Source of the DNA: Syncephalastrum monosporum B8922
Taxonomy: Eukaryota; Mucoromycota; Mucoromycetes; Mucorales; Syncephalastraceae
Direction: 5' to 3'
Length of the DNA: 64,000 nucleotides
NCBI GenBank assembly: GCA_000697355.1
Contig: JNEN01000885.1
Span: 62,001 to 126,000, forward strand
Within the stretch, counting starts at the first letter, position 1, and every line of letters starts with the position of its first letter. The notes below the pieces were generated by a model. The model did not search any database. It saw only the letters and a program-made list of their open reading frames with translations, and had not been told where the DNA came from. Of the stretch, positions 35,095-48,300 are shown piece by piece. A program made the position numbers and the translations under genes.

Positions 35095-37622
35095 ATGACT
35101 CAGCCGAGCCGTGGCTCTTCGAGAGCAACCCGGGGCCGTTCGGCGTCCTCGTCGTCGTCCCCTGCAGGTCGAAAGCGGTCGCACTCGTCGTCGTCGTCCC
35201 CAACAGACACTTCGTCTACGTCGCAGCTCTTCTCTAACGCCAGCTCCTCTGACTCGGCCTCGTCTGTGCTGTCATCCGATAACACTCAAACCCAAACCAG
35301 AAAGAAGAGACATGTCCCACTCTCCCATATGACCAACGGTCAGCGCCACCCTTCCCAGTCCAATCCCACCTCATCTTCCAACAGCGATGATTCTTCGGCT
35401 GATCAGGCCGACGCCAGAGATTCTTCGGCTCCTTCCTCATATGGCGCACCTCCTTTCACCAGCCCAGGCATCATTCCGCCCCGTCTAAGCGCACAACGCA
35501 ATGTTCCTGCTTTTCTTAACAAGCTTTACAGGTGAGCTCTTGATTTTTTGCTTTAAACCCCGTATTTTTTATTGTCTGTATCTTACTAAAATAATTTCTA
35601 GCATGGTCGAGGACCCGAGCACAGACGCTCTTATCCGCTGGTCCAAGGATGGAGCGTCCTTCATTGTTGAGCACCACGAGGAGTTTGCTAAAAGTGTCTT
35701 GCCACGCTTCTACAAACACAACACCTTTGCATCGTTTGTTCGACAACTCAACATGTACGACTTCCACAAAGTACCCCATCTTCAACAAGGCGTCCTGATC
35801 AGCGACACCAAACACGAGGTCTGGGAGTTCAGCAACCCTCACTTTCAACGTAATCGACCCGACATGCTCGTTCTCGTCACCCGCAAGCGCAATCGTGACC
35901 GCGAAGATGACCCTGAAAGCATCAACCTGGCAACCATCGTGAAAGATATTACCGCTATCCGCAAACATCAGACCACCATCAGCTCCGATTTGCGCAATCT
36001 CCACCGTGACAACGAGATCCTTTGGCAGGAGACGCTCATGGCCAGAGAGAAATATCAGCGCCATCAAGAGGTCATGGCCAAAATCATACAGTTTTTGAGC
36101 GTGGTGTTCTCTGAAAACCGGGACGGCATGAGTAAGCAGAAGCAACATATTGGGGAGAGTTTTGAGCACAGCAGTCTCGTAAGCAATGAGCAGCAGCCAA
36201 CAGGTACAGTATTCTAATCATGCAAGGTTCGAATTTTAAAGCGGTTGGTGGTCACCGACTGTTTGCCAACTCCCAAAGACTTGCTCAATGTTCCTTGCTA
36301 TCCTCTCAACGGACGTTATTTTTAACACCTTTACTCTTTGTTACAGGTGCACTTCAGAGTGGTACTGTCAAGTTGATTGAGGAAGCCGCCTCCCTGGCTG
36401 GGATGACCCTCCCCAGTGAATCACTCTCTTCGGGTACGTATCGGCCTACCGACATGATCGGCCAATTGAATCTGCTGTTTGCCGCGTCACAGTATGGCTC
36501 ATCTTCGCCATTCTCAGTTGCAGGTCTCTCTACCTCGGCTTCCCCGGCCTCAGTGCAGCGAGATACCTCACAGCACTAGTCTTATCAGCCTCAGAAACCC
36601 GCTAACGCGATGACCACGGATCCACAGGTCGGCGGCAGCTCCGAAAATAACAACAACAGCAATGTCGCGTCGGCGGGTGCGGCGACGGCAACCGCAGTAC
36701 CATCCTCTGCCGATTTCAGCAGCTTCACGTCACCCGCCTCTGGATTTATGGATTCACGGCCACCCAGCGAGGTTTTGGCTCCGAGCGACATGTTGCATCA
36801 ACAGGAAAATTCTGGATCGCTGGACGATGCCTCGCGCTCTGTCCAAGCCATCGCGCAGGATATTGACGACTTGCAGCTGAATGTCGAAGCACTCGCGCAC
36901 GATTTGGGCATCAGTCCTTCACAGCTGCCGGCCGACTTGCTGGGCGTGCATGTGGACGAGTTCTCAGACACTTATAGCAGCATGATTACTGCTGCCAGCG
37001 CTCGGGATCGCAATAAGCTTCTCGAATTGGCCGAGAACCCATACAACCAGAGCATTTACGATAATGCCATGAAGTCCGAGGACGGATCGTCGTCAGCTCT
37101 CAGCGTAAGTCTATCACTTATTATATACCTCCCACTTTTGCTGACGTATGGTAGGAACAGCAGCATATCTTTGCTGAATTAAACCAACACAGCTCTATCG
37201 CTGTGCGTCGTGCGTCTGCGGGACCCAACCGCGTACCGTCGCCCGTGTTGCGGTCGACAATTGAGTCGTCCTTCTCAAGGACATGTCTCCCTGGTAGCAT
37301 GTCTGCTTCTGGCGTAGCAACACCTGTTCAGGCCTCTATCACCTCTCAGCAGCAGCCTCCAGTAATCCCCATTAATGTGCCTGTTCCGGTACCGATGCCT
37401 ATCCATGGCCAGCCTGGCATGGGCTTCCCTACCATGGCTCACCAGGGTGCCATGCCTTACTATTTTCCACAACACCAACCCAACGGCGGTGGACAACAAC
37501 ATGCTGAGGCTGCTGCTGCTGCAGCAGCAGTAGCAGCAGTAGCGGCCGCAACGGCTGCCGCACCCTGTGCACAATCAACTTATGAAAACAAGGACAATGA
37601 AGACCTGCCTCCAAAGTCTTAA
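35095..37622 (+). CDS. Heat shock transcription factor (HSF type), with an in-frame TAG in a candidate intron
   Basis: Binds heat shock elements as a trimer. Exons: 35095-35531, 35602-36203, 36347-36552, 36628-37104 and 37155-37622, totalling 730 codons (729 residues) if the weak 36553-36627 intron is removed. A Ser-rich N-terminus precedes the winged-helix domain: VPAFLNKLYRMVEDP, IRWSKDGASFIVEH, FYKHNTFASFVRQLNMYDFH. The leucine-zipper-like trimerisation region follows (DITAIRKHQTTISSDLRNLH). Downstream, EEAASLAGMT and DIDDLQLNVEALAHDLG are helical segments; the C-terminus is Pro/Ala-rich with an alanine run. Without that intron the frame stops at TAG 36577-36579 (SQH-stop), leaving a shorter factor without the C-terminal ~315 residues. 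Confidence 0.92.
36553..36627 (+). other. Candidate weak intron containing an in-frame TAG in the heat shock factor gene
   Basis: The reading frame is the same on both sides of TAG 36577-36579. A 75-base segment with donor GTGCAG, a perfect CTAAC branch-type sequence at about 36602-36606 and acceptor CACAG at 36627 is phase 0 at both ends and removes the stop. The donor deviates strongly from the GTRNGT seen elsewhere in the window, so inefficient splicing is plausible. A genuine stop, strain-specific nonsense change or sequencing error are alternatives. Confidence 0.5.
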
Positions 37623-39803
37623 AGGAACCACATGCATGCAAGAGAGCGAGCTCACCATCATCGCTCATCGTTCCACTCCGCCTCCCCTCAACTATCGACC
37701 AAACGACCGAAGTCACCCATCTCTCGCTCCGATGCTCCTCATCCTATCACCCACCCACATCATCATATCCCTCTCTCATTATCACCTTCGATATTCCATC
37801 TTTACTCGCTCATGCTAATACGTTAGTATATACTTTCATCCCTTCCCATACTGCAACATCTCGGTTAATAGTTTTATTATTCTCTTCTTGCATAAGCTTC
37901 ACTCGTTCTCACCTGAACCATCTCTTTTTTCTTTTGCGAATTCAATATTATGACCCCTTTTCATTTTTCTTTTTATGTAAAAAAGACATGACCCTTAGTA
38001 CATATTTCACCCGTGCAAAAAGGTGTCTCAATTGTGATGCGATGAGAGGGATACTATTCGTATTACCACAAGACTCCAGCGAAGCCAGACGATACGCATA
38101 TCACACCCTATAAAGTAAACTCCTGGTCAGACCTGATGGATAGACAAGGGGGCAGACTTGACGAGTAAGGGAAGAGTTCCTTGCAGAAAACCTGGCTGTG
38201 GCAGAATTGATAAGCGATAGTTGTCTTTCGATTGACTTCTCTTGCCAGTGAAAACTTGCATGAGGAGAGTAGCGTTTCGTCTGGTGTAACGCAAACAAAG
38301 TTTGGAGACGCCCATGTACGTTTGGACCCTTAACTACACGATCTTTTGACCTGACTTTATGATCGCTATTATTTCCTTCACATTGCAGTACTCTGTGTTT
38401 ATGTACAGCCATGTATACCTCTGCACCCCGTGTATGCAAGTTCAAAAAGCTTTCCTTACGCAGCAATAAACAGCTGTATCCAACTTCACCATTTCTATCC
38501 GTAGTTTTACCTAACGTTACCTTACTTCCGGATCATTGCTATACTATCTACATTTATATATGGCCAGTAAATGGTGAGAAAGGATATGAAGTAGTCAAAT
38601 AAAGAGCGTATTGGAACTACAGGCGGTCCGTCTGCGTTTTTAGAAGCCATGGGGATGAAAATGGTTAATACATACTTGAAAAGCAATAACTGTCTTACAT
38701 GCTTATAGCCAGTATCTGTCGTCTTTTTTGACAGACAGCTGCTCGTAAGGCTTTAAAATTGGGAGAATATGAGCTCATTCCATGTGCGACTTCGTTTGGT
38801 GGCATGCGTCACCCTCACACCATTTTGTTGACTTTGACCATCTGTACAAAGATTCATCACAGGATTACGATATGCTGGCGACAGACCGAGTCGATCATCA
38901 ACATATCATTAACACACATGATTCTCTGGTTTATGGTCTGGCTACGCTCTTTTGAGCTTTGCCGGCATGCATGCTGTGTGACCCTGAAATACATACATCA
39001 AAAAGATACAATGGTGCCATGGTGTTGGTCGCGACCATCAAAGGTATGCATGCAGCCCGATGCGAGGAGACAGGAGAGGAAATAAAGCAATCACCGTTTC
39101 TTTCTTCTTTGCTTGGAAAGGAGAGAGGTCAATACGAGAGAGGGCGTTCTTTTGCAGGATTTGCATCCTTGGTTTCTTACGCAGACGACAGGATCTACAG
39201 ACGCATAGCAATAAAGACTGGTTGCCCTTCACACATTTTAACAAGTCTACTTTGCTCCTTTCTTAGAAGGACAATGATCACATTTATGACCGTTCGTTCA
39301 CTGACCCAGCATATCAGTTCTTCCTCTTGGCTGCTAGGTTCAAAATATCGTCAAACAAGCTTACTTGCCGACTACCTGTCTGCATCCTCCAGATGTACTA
39401 TCCGCGTTGATATTCCTCCGAGGCAGACTCATGTATTTCCAAGCACGCGTTGTTTCTTTTCTCCGTCATCTTGCTGATTTTCAGGTGTTATTATCACTAC
39501 TGTGCTAATTTTATTATTCTTATCGCAGTATATCCTCTCCATATGGCTTCCATTATCCTGATCATAGTAGCAATCCCAACCCGCGTTCCTCGTCTCGCCT
39601 GTTTAGGCCAAGTATCATGAATATAGAATAGGATGACAAGCATGTGTGACATTCTGGAGTATGAAACAATGAAAAGGTGTTATGGGTCGTGTGTCACGTT
39701 GTGCGATGGATGCGATTGCACCAATCGTGGACACACAAATCGAATCTGCGATTTTTTGGGACATGGTTTCATCCATCAAGAAATGGAAATGCCGCTACCC
39801 AAC

Positions 39804-39874
39804 AAAAAAAAAAAAAAAAAAGCAATTCACTTCTTTTGTAAAGATGGGCATTCTTCAAAAAAAAAAAAAAAAAA
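39804..39874. repeat. Paired A18 tracts
   Basis: Two uninterrupted runs of 18 adenines (39804-39821 and 39857-39874) 35 bases apart. Adjacent poly-A runs can mark the 3' end of short retroelement insertions, but no element body is recognised. Confidence 0.85.
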
Positions 39875-41370
39875 TAAGGAACAGTCACATTAGTACCATA
39901 TTCATTTTCTGCTTAGTGTGATCGAAGGGCGGGCTTTAGTTTCGAAGGACCAGCCCGGCGGTAGCACATGCCAGAAACAGGATGATCTTGCATCGCTGAC
40001 GCACTATAGTGTAAGTTCCCTTGAAATAAATAAAGCATTGGCTACATGACTCATTGTCATTATAGATACGGTCAGGGTGTGGCATGACGTCTGGCGGCGA
40101 TTTGATGCCGCTACCAGTTGCCTGGGGCATCACCACTTGCGGCGAAAACCAACTGCACGATCTTGCTTTCAAGCAGGCCACGCTGTGCCATAGCGGTGGT
40201 TGATGACAAAGTAAGTGATCTTGCTAGCGCGTGGCCTGAGCAAAGTGGTCAGCACTCCTCATGTGGATCTCCAAGATCGCCTCTCGTGTAAACTTTGTTC
40301 CATTTAATAACATGCATCATACATTGATTGACGTATCTTCAGAAAGCAACGATCGGACGGTGCAACAGTCGATGCAACGACACCAAGAGAGGGAGCATCC
40401 CTTACCCTAGTATTGACAGAGGCCTCGCGTATATGAGTTCATCATTGTTGACAAGCTATGTGTCAGCAGCAATGCAGTAGGATCGCTCGGAATATCGCTG
40501 AGATCTTCAAAGAGACCGTGGAAACCATTTTGTGATGCTAGCTATATGATGCAAACTATGGAAGATGCCGCTCACTGGAGTGAAATCGCATTCTATGTAG
40601 AGGATTAAGGCAGTTTTGATGAAAGGAAGACGGTCTCAGTTAAAGCACCTAATCTTGACGAATCGTTCATAAGGCATTGGTTTGCCTTTTCGCACTATAG
40701 TCTTTCCTGGTCCGCATAGAGCTCCCCGCCACGCGGGAACCCTAATTAGAATGTACCATACTACCTTATAATATCGCTACCGGAGAAGCTCCATATGGAG
40801 CAGTGACTGACAATCTCGATTAGAGCTTGAGTGTTGGGCAGCAGCCATGACCCCAAAGAGTATCACCATGCGCTCGAAACAACCCGCAATGCATCGGCAA
40901 CTGATGTCCAGTCCCCTTTTCTAAGACTGTGTTATTTCATTTGGGATCTTTTTTGCGTCTGCTCTGTCGCAGTCGAAAGGTGACTGCCATGACGAGTCAA
41001 CCCTCGATCAGTATATTGAACCAAATTTACAACCAAGTTCCGTTTCGATTGAATTCAGCGTGAAATTGCTGACAGATTCTCTGTTGTGTAGGGGTATTTT
41101 ATGGATTGCCTACTTCTGCGAGCGCCAAAGTTCTCCGGCCAGTAGTTTATCACACTGAGGAGTGTCATAAACGCTTACACATATAAGGGGGCGTTAGGAT
41201 AGCATAAATGCAGAATGACTGCATTTCTTCTTACTTTTTATCTTACTACCTATTAGAAATGTTAAAGGCTTTACTCCGGAAATACATAGCAGTGACCTGC
41301 CTTTTCTGATAGCGTTCCCTATATATACCATTATACACGTCGTCCCGTTTTTGAGAAACAGGTTGCATGT

Positions 41371-41418
41371 ATTCGGTAACTACATACTGTATTCGGTAAC
41401 TACATACTGTATTCGGTA
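41371..41418. repeat. 20-base tandem repeat, 2.4 copies
   Basis: Unit ATTCGGTAACTACATACTGT repeated perfectly at 41371-41390 and 41391-41410, followed by a partial copy (ATTCGGTA). It lies in the gene-poor region and is not coding. Confidence 0.95.
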
Positions 41419-44400
41419 TGTATACCTGCATACACATAAAGGGAAGCCTTGTAGTATGGTTTTCACTTAATACTCCTATGAGCGACTGGGTACGAAGGCC
41501 CCAATTAGCCTTCGACTCGGACAGGAGTGATCCGAAAATGCAGGTTGTGATGACCCATAGCCGCAGGCGAACAGGCGATACGAATTTTTTTATATGCTAC
41601 CATCCCATACGATGACTCGGCTGTAGTTATTCTTTATACGACTTGATTTTGCGAGAGCTGTTTGACGTCTTCCGCGGAACACATATGACATCAATACTCT
41701 TTTCATTGGGACTCTATTCTCGATCGGTAGACGCGTACCGCGTGATAGCAAAGTAAAAGTCCCCGCAAGTCCCTCTGCCACCCGTTGCTCAACGATGCAC
41801 CGGTGTGAACGCTAGTTAAGTTGTCGCGTTAAAAATACAATACATTGTGCATGTTTAACATTGTTCCAATGTATACGTAACTTGTTTTATTGCGTTTTCT
41901 TCTCCTCCCGTCTTCTCTTCCGTTTGTACGCTCGCACCCCTCCTCCCAAAGGTTTTTTTTTTTTTTGCTTTTTCCTCTGTCCGTGTGAAATGAACTACAG
42001 GAAAAACTGAAACATGTCAACATACTCATTTGATGACATGTCTATTCCTTTCCCTCTCCGTTCGTTTTGCCCTCGCTCCTTGTCCTTCCCCCCTTCCTGT
42101 CCTTGCCTACGACTGCGCCGGTAGTAGTTTAGACGTTTAATCATAGACATATTCCAAATTTCTCCAGCCCCATCCATCATGGTGAGCGATTCACTTTGGA
42201 TGAAATATCCTGAGACATGGTTTAACAAAAAAGGGATTAGACACGTGCCCTGCACAGGCGCGTTTGCATAGGCGCGTTAGTTGGATGAGGTGGCGTCCTG
42301 CCGCCTTGCGCGTGCAATAACGAACCTGGCTGTGCCATAAGAATGTAGAAAGTGCACTTTAGTCGAACGACCAACTGATGTAGAATGAATCGATAGGCTA
42401 GTTATCCGTTAAATTTTCCCTTGTCTCTTTTCGGCTGATAAAACATAGAAACCTTGATCCGCGTGTTCCTTTTGCAAAATGAGTGCCTAATGATGTTCAT
42501 AATTATGTGGCCAATAAGGTAACATTAACGAAGGCGTCGTGTTAAACACAGCTGGGATAGCAGAGGATCTCATTGTACTCGGGGTGCATATGATAATACG
42601 AGCAAAGCGACATAAGGCTTGTATTTAGGATGCACTCTGGGAAAGAAAAACCATGTGGAGAAAGCGAGGTCTGTGCTGATAGTAAGATATAGCGAATGTT
42701 TCTGACATACACATCTCCAATACAGAGCGTCGCTTGGTTACTCGGGAAACATGTCCTTGATCTCCATTTTATTACATCTGCAACGATAGTCGCCCAAGAC
42801 ACCGACTCATCTTAGTATTCCGAATCACGAACTTCCTCTGCTTTATGTTTTGATTAAACACGGTGTAGGGGTACGTATTGTAGCTGAACGTTTACAAAAT
42901 GTCCTTCACATCGATTTATGTTCGAAAATTGCCCTTCATCAGGTTCGAAATCAGGATAATTATTTTCCCTTTTGTTGTGAATGCTTTTCTTCGTTGGTAT
43001 TGCATGGGGCGAAGGCAGAATTCGTGCATCAGTTTTGGTTTATATTTACTTTGTTCATATCACAAGAGCTACAGGTCTTGCAGGATACGCTGTATGCTAA
43101 AGCTATTGGGCAGACGGATGGAAAGGAGAAACGAAAAAGCAGTCCTTCGGTTCTTTTATGCTCATCCTTTTCGCCTCACGAATTTCAGGTGAACACGAAA
43201 TGTTAGTGTAACATTCTGATAAGGGCTTATCTTCTTTCGCCTCAAAGATCAACTCAAAAATACTCCGATGATTCCAATCCAAAGATGCATCTCCATCCTT
43301 CTTTTCATCTGTACTAAAAACCGAGAATAAAGCATCTAAAATCCGAACACGCTCATTATACCATGTAATATAGAACAGAGAGAGTATTGGGGCATTAAAT
43401 CCTCCATCCGCATGCCTAAATACAGCAGTATAACTACGAATAAAACACCAAGGACAACAGATGATGATAACCTAAGCCAAGTCATCAGATAGCCGCCATT
43501 GACGCATCGTGGGACCTCTCGTATTTTGCCAGAAAAAGGAAGGCAGCAGAGATAATGATGTTTTCTAAAAGTCGACGACGCAATATCAAGATTACTGTAT
43601 TATATCATCTATAAAAGCGTACGCAACATGATCTAAGCCAGCACGTTGTCCCGTGCAGATCAAGTTTCTGTCTCCATTTTACATCCATTTCGCTTCATAC
43701 AAGTCATCGTACGTACAGCACCACACGGAATGACTCAGAAAGGTAGTACCGCAAGTTGTGTGTTTTTTTTTTTTTTTCGCTTCGAAAAGACCACGTATTG
43801 ATTGGTGGATGCTCAGGGATAGACGGGGATTCCTTCTCCAAGTTTCGGTCAACATTCTCCGTTGCCATTTGTATGGTTGTATGTTTAGGCATGCCGGCCA
43901 CTAAATCCAACACAAATCACTGTGACATGCAGTTTTCTGTTTTATAGATTCTGAGACTCTTCGGGACCTTGGAAAAAGGGAAAGGTCATACGAGCACCTG
44001 AAATTGAATGACGCACCAGAAAAAATATATGACAATCCGGGGAAAATGCATGACGACACTCAAACTGTAAACGGACGAAAACGTTCAAGACAGACACAAA
44101 CATACAAACTTTTTCGGCTTCAAAGGGTGGGGAGTGACGCATACTTAATGGAGTACAGACAGGGCGCGTGATCAGAAAACGCACGCGTCGGTTGACACGC
44201 ATATACACACAAACATACCACCCGACATGTGAAAGGGACCGTACGAGATTTCTGATTTACAAAGACGATGCGGAGCAAGAATTTCATCCCATCGCCACTG
44301 ATAAGCAAATGGTGCATTCTGATTGGTTTCCTGCATCAGTTTTCGTTGCACAAAAGATAGCCTTTCCATCATCGAGATTTTTTTTCTTTTGTGTCCGGGT

Positions 44401-44746
44401 GCGTATGGGTGGTGTGAATGTGTACATGTCAAACCAACCCTGACCTGTTAGTTTGGTTTCAGCATGGCTTCCTGCTCTCTGACACTAACACTTTTGGCTC
44501 GAGTTTTCTCTTTTCAAGTAAGAATAAGAGCACAGTCTTTTTTCTTTGCTTAAGAGATAATAGCGTATTGTTTCATTTAATTCACATAAATGCAATAGCA
44601 ATGGGCAAACAGATCTACGAGCCAAAAAATATAGATGGCACGAAGAGAACTCGGAATGGCTATGTGTGGATGGCGGGGAATCAAATCCACTGATTGCAGG
44701 TAGGTTGCGATATTAGGTAAAACAGGCGTCCCGGTGGTTGGTGGAT

Positions 44747-45082
44747 GATAAGATGGGGAAGATAACACATCCCGACCCTTTTCCAGTAGAAAAAAGATCT
44801 AACGGGTAAGCGGCCGACCAATAAGTCATATTCCCTTGCACTCCTATGAAAAAAATAGAATCTCTCAAACAAAATAGTCATGCGTTTAGGCTAATAAAGA
44901 CAAATACATATTAACGGAACATGGAATATGACATGCGTGATTTTTCGGAAGAAGAGGAAAAAAGGTTGCGCTTATACCGTCGACATGTGACCCCCCCTCA
45001 TTTGGCACGGTGAATTAAGATGCGCAAAGCTTAGATGATACCGAAGGAGGTCGAATCATTGGTCCTAAGGTCCGTAGATAAG
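44747..45082. promoter_or_regulatory. GATA-factor motifs upstream of GLT1
   Basis: GATAAG at 44747-44752, GATAAC at 44761-44766 and GATAAG at 45077-45082, all within 600 bases of the GLT1 start. Fungal GATA factors (AreA/Nit2/Gat1) bind HGATAR and control nitrogen genes, so regulation of GLT1 by nitrogen supply is plausible. Short motifs also occur by chance in AT-rich DNA. Confidence 0.4.
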
Positions 45083-45337
45083 AAAAACCAATCCCGCTCG
45101 CGAAGGCCATGGTAGATCTAATAAAACCTGGCCTTCTGTTCCTGCGTGCAGGAACTTTTTCTCTTTTCTCTTGCTCTTGCTTGCTTGACTTCGCTCGCTC
45201 TCATTTACTTGTGTGCTTGCTCATATCCCCCCACTCCACCCTCCTCTTTATAATCCCATTATACAGCTCCACCACTTATACATACAAAGCGTCTTCCTCT
45301 ATTTTACTTGTACATAAAGCATATACCTTCAACGCAT

Positions 45338-48300
45338 ATGATGGCCAACAACAACAACAACACATCATGGGCGCAAGCCATCCCTGCCGCGCAGGGCCTC
45401 TACAACCCCGAGCTCGAGAAGGATGCCTGCGGTGTCGGCTTCATGGTCCACGTCAAGGGCGTCCGCTCGCACAAGATCCTCACCGACGCGAGCAACATTT
45501 TGTGCAACATGACCCACCGTGGCGCCAGTGGCGCCGATATTCGTGACGGTGACGGCGCAGGCGTCATGACCGGCATCCCCCATCAGCTCTTTGTCAACGA
45601 GACCTCGCGCGAGCTCGGTATCACCCTCCCGCAGGAGGGCCACTACGCTGTCGGTAATCTGTTTATGAAGGGCGACCCTGACTCTGTCGCCGAGAGCAAG
45701 CGCGTCTTTGAGGAGATGGCGACCGCGCTCAACCTCAAGGTCCTTGGCTGGCGTTCGGTGCCCCGCGACTCCTGCATCCTCGGCCCCGCCGCCAAGTCCA
45801 AGGAGCCCGCGATCGAGCAGCCCTTTGTCGTGCTCGCTCAGGGCGAATTTGATGAGCCCTACTTTGAGCGCCAGCTCTATGTGCTCCGCAAGCATGCCAC
45901 CCACACCCTGACCATGGCCAAGTGGTTCTACGTCTGCTCCCTTTCCAACAAGAACATTGTCTATAAGGGTCAGCTTACCCCGCGCCAGGTGTATCAATAC
46001 TTCCACGATCTCAACAACGTCCAGTACACCACTCACTTTGCTCTGGTCCATTCGCGTTTCTCTACCAACACCTTCCCCTCTTGGGACCGTGCTCAGCCCA
46101 TGCGCTGGTGCGCTCACAATGGTATGTCTGGGTTGGACACATGAAAATTGCGGTGACTAATTCAATTTCTTATTCTAGGTGAGATCAACACACTCCGCGG
46201 CAACAAGAACTGGATGCGTTCGCGCGAGGGACTCATGACCTCGGACAAGTTTGGTGACGAGCTCGAGCTCCTCTACCCCATTATTGAAGAGGGTGGCTCT
46301 GACTCGGCCGCTTTCGACAATGTGCTCGAGCTGTTGGTCATCAACGGCGTCCTCACCCTCCCCGAGGCCGTGATGATGATGATTCCCGAGGCCTGGCAGA
46401 ACAACGACGCGATGGCTCCCGAGCTTCGCGCATTCTACCAATGGGCTGCCTCGCTCATGGAGCCCTGGGATGGTCCTGCCCTGTTCACCTTCTCCGATGG
46501 CCGCTACTGTGGTGCCTCGCTCGACCGTAATGGCCTGCGTCCCTGCCGTTACTACGTCACCTCCGATGATATCATGATCTGTGCCTCCGAGGTCGGTACC
46601 GTTTTCGTTGACCAGGAGACCGTCGTCCAAAAGGGTCGTCTCCAGCCCGGCCGTATGCTTCTTGTCGACACCGAAGAGGGTGTCATCGTCGATGACAAGC
46701 AGCTCAAACTTCAGACCGCTTCGAAGCGTAACTTCATCGAATGGATCAAGAAGCAGCAGATTACCCTTCAGGACATTGTTGCTAGGCAGCCCACCAAGTT
46801 TGAGCCCAAGCTCGACGAGAGCAACATCCACACTGACCCCCGTCTCAAGGCTTTCGGTTATACTCTTGAGCAGCTTAATCTCGTGCTGGTGCCCATGGCC
46901 AACACCGGTAAGGAGGCCCTCGGTTCGATGGGTAACGACACCGCTCTCGCCTGCTTGGCTGAGCAGCCCCGTCTCGTCTACGAGTACTTCCGTGAGCTCT
47001 TTGCCCAGGTCACCAACCCGCCTATCGACCCTATTCGTGAGGAGATTGTTATGTCGCTCGAGTGCTGCGTCGGTCCTGAGGGCAACATTCTGGAGATCGC
47101 AGAGAGCCAGTGCCACCGTCTGCTGCTCAAGTCACCTATTCTGACCATGGAGGAACTCGCTGCGGTCAAGAACCTCTCGTCCGTGCACCCCGACTGGCGC
47201 GTGGCCACCATTGACATCACCTTTGACAAGACTGCCGGTGTTCAGGGCTATGTCGATGCGCTCGAGCGTGTCTGCACTGAAGTGTCCAAGGCCATTGATG
47301 ATGGCTACAAGGGTATTGTCCTGTCTGATCGCGCCGTGTCGGCGAGCCGTGTCGCCATCTCGTCGCTCATTGCTGCTGGTGGCGTGCACCACCACTTGGT
47401 TCGCAACAAGCAGCGCAGCCGCATTGCTCTCATGGTTGAGACTGCTGAGGCGCGTGAGGTCCACCACTTCTGTGTCCTGCTCGGTTACGGTGTCGATGCT
47501 ATCTGCCCTTACCTCGCCATGGAGGCGATGATGAAGCTCCACCGCGAGAACGCTGTCCATGAGGGCATGACCCCTGAGAAGCTGATCTACAACTACAAGA
47601 AAGCCATCGACAACGGTATCCACAAGGTCATGTCCAAGATGGGTATCTCGACCCTCGCTTCGTACAAAGGTGCTCAGATCTTCGAGGCCCTTGGTGTGGA
47701 CGACTCGGTCATCTCGCGTTGCTTTGCCGGCACTGCCTCTCGTATCAAGGGTGTCACTTTTGACATTCTTGCCCTGGATGCCCTTACGCAGCACGAGAGC
47801 GGTTTCCCCACGCGCAACATTGTCCAACCTGTGTCGCTGCCCGAGTCGGGTGAGTACCACTGGCGCGATGGTGGCGAGCCCCACATTGCTGAGCCGAGCG
47901 GCATTGCCCACCTGCAAGATGCAGTCCGCGAGAAGAACCAGACTTCGTACGACTCGTATGCCCGCAACGCGCACGAGGCCATCAAGAAGTGCACGCTCCG
48001 TGGTATGCTCGACTTTGACTTTGAGGCGCGCAAGTCCATCTCGGTGGACGAGGTTGAGCCCTGGACTGACATCGTGAAGCGTTTCGTCACCGGTGCCATG
48101 TCGTACGGTTCGATTTCCATGGAGGCCCACAGCTCTCTGGCTATTGCTATGAACCGCCTTGGTGGCAAGTCCAACACGGGTGAAGGTGGTGAGAAGCCCG
48201 AGCGTTCGCTGCCCTTGGAGAACGGCGATACGATGCGCTCTGCAATCAAGCAGGTTGCCTCCGGTCGTTTCGGTGTCACCTCGTACTACCTTTCTGACTC

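Larger units (their letters stand above)
37623..45337. other. Gene-poor AT-rich region of 7.7 kb upstream of GLT1
   Basis: The largest gap in the window. Frames are short and look random; none has a convincing start, intron structure or domain. It contains a 20-base tandem repeat at 41371-41418, two A18 tracts at 39804-39821 and 39857-39874, and poly-T runs near 41950 and 43770. The last ~600 bases hold GATA motifs and a pyrimidine-rich leader for GLT1. Degraded mobile DNA, non-coding transcription or long regulatory sequence are all possible. Confidence 0.5.

Noticed and set aside
38759..39085. 108-codon plus-strand frame in the gene-poor region
   Set aside because: Begins at a non-ATG codon, Cys/His/Ile-rich and without domain or neighbouring exons.
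41371..41418. CRISPR-like repeat
   Set aside because: Only two and a partial direct copies without spacers, and in a eukaryotic genome; a plain tandem repeat.
42941..42955. GGTTCGAAATC resembling a tRNA B box
   Set aside because: No matching A box, no cloverleaf stems at the required distances.
42850..43206. 118-codon plus-strand frame in the large gene-poor region
   Set aside because: No ATG at its start, no recognised motif and ordinary AT-rich composition; too short to support alone.
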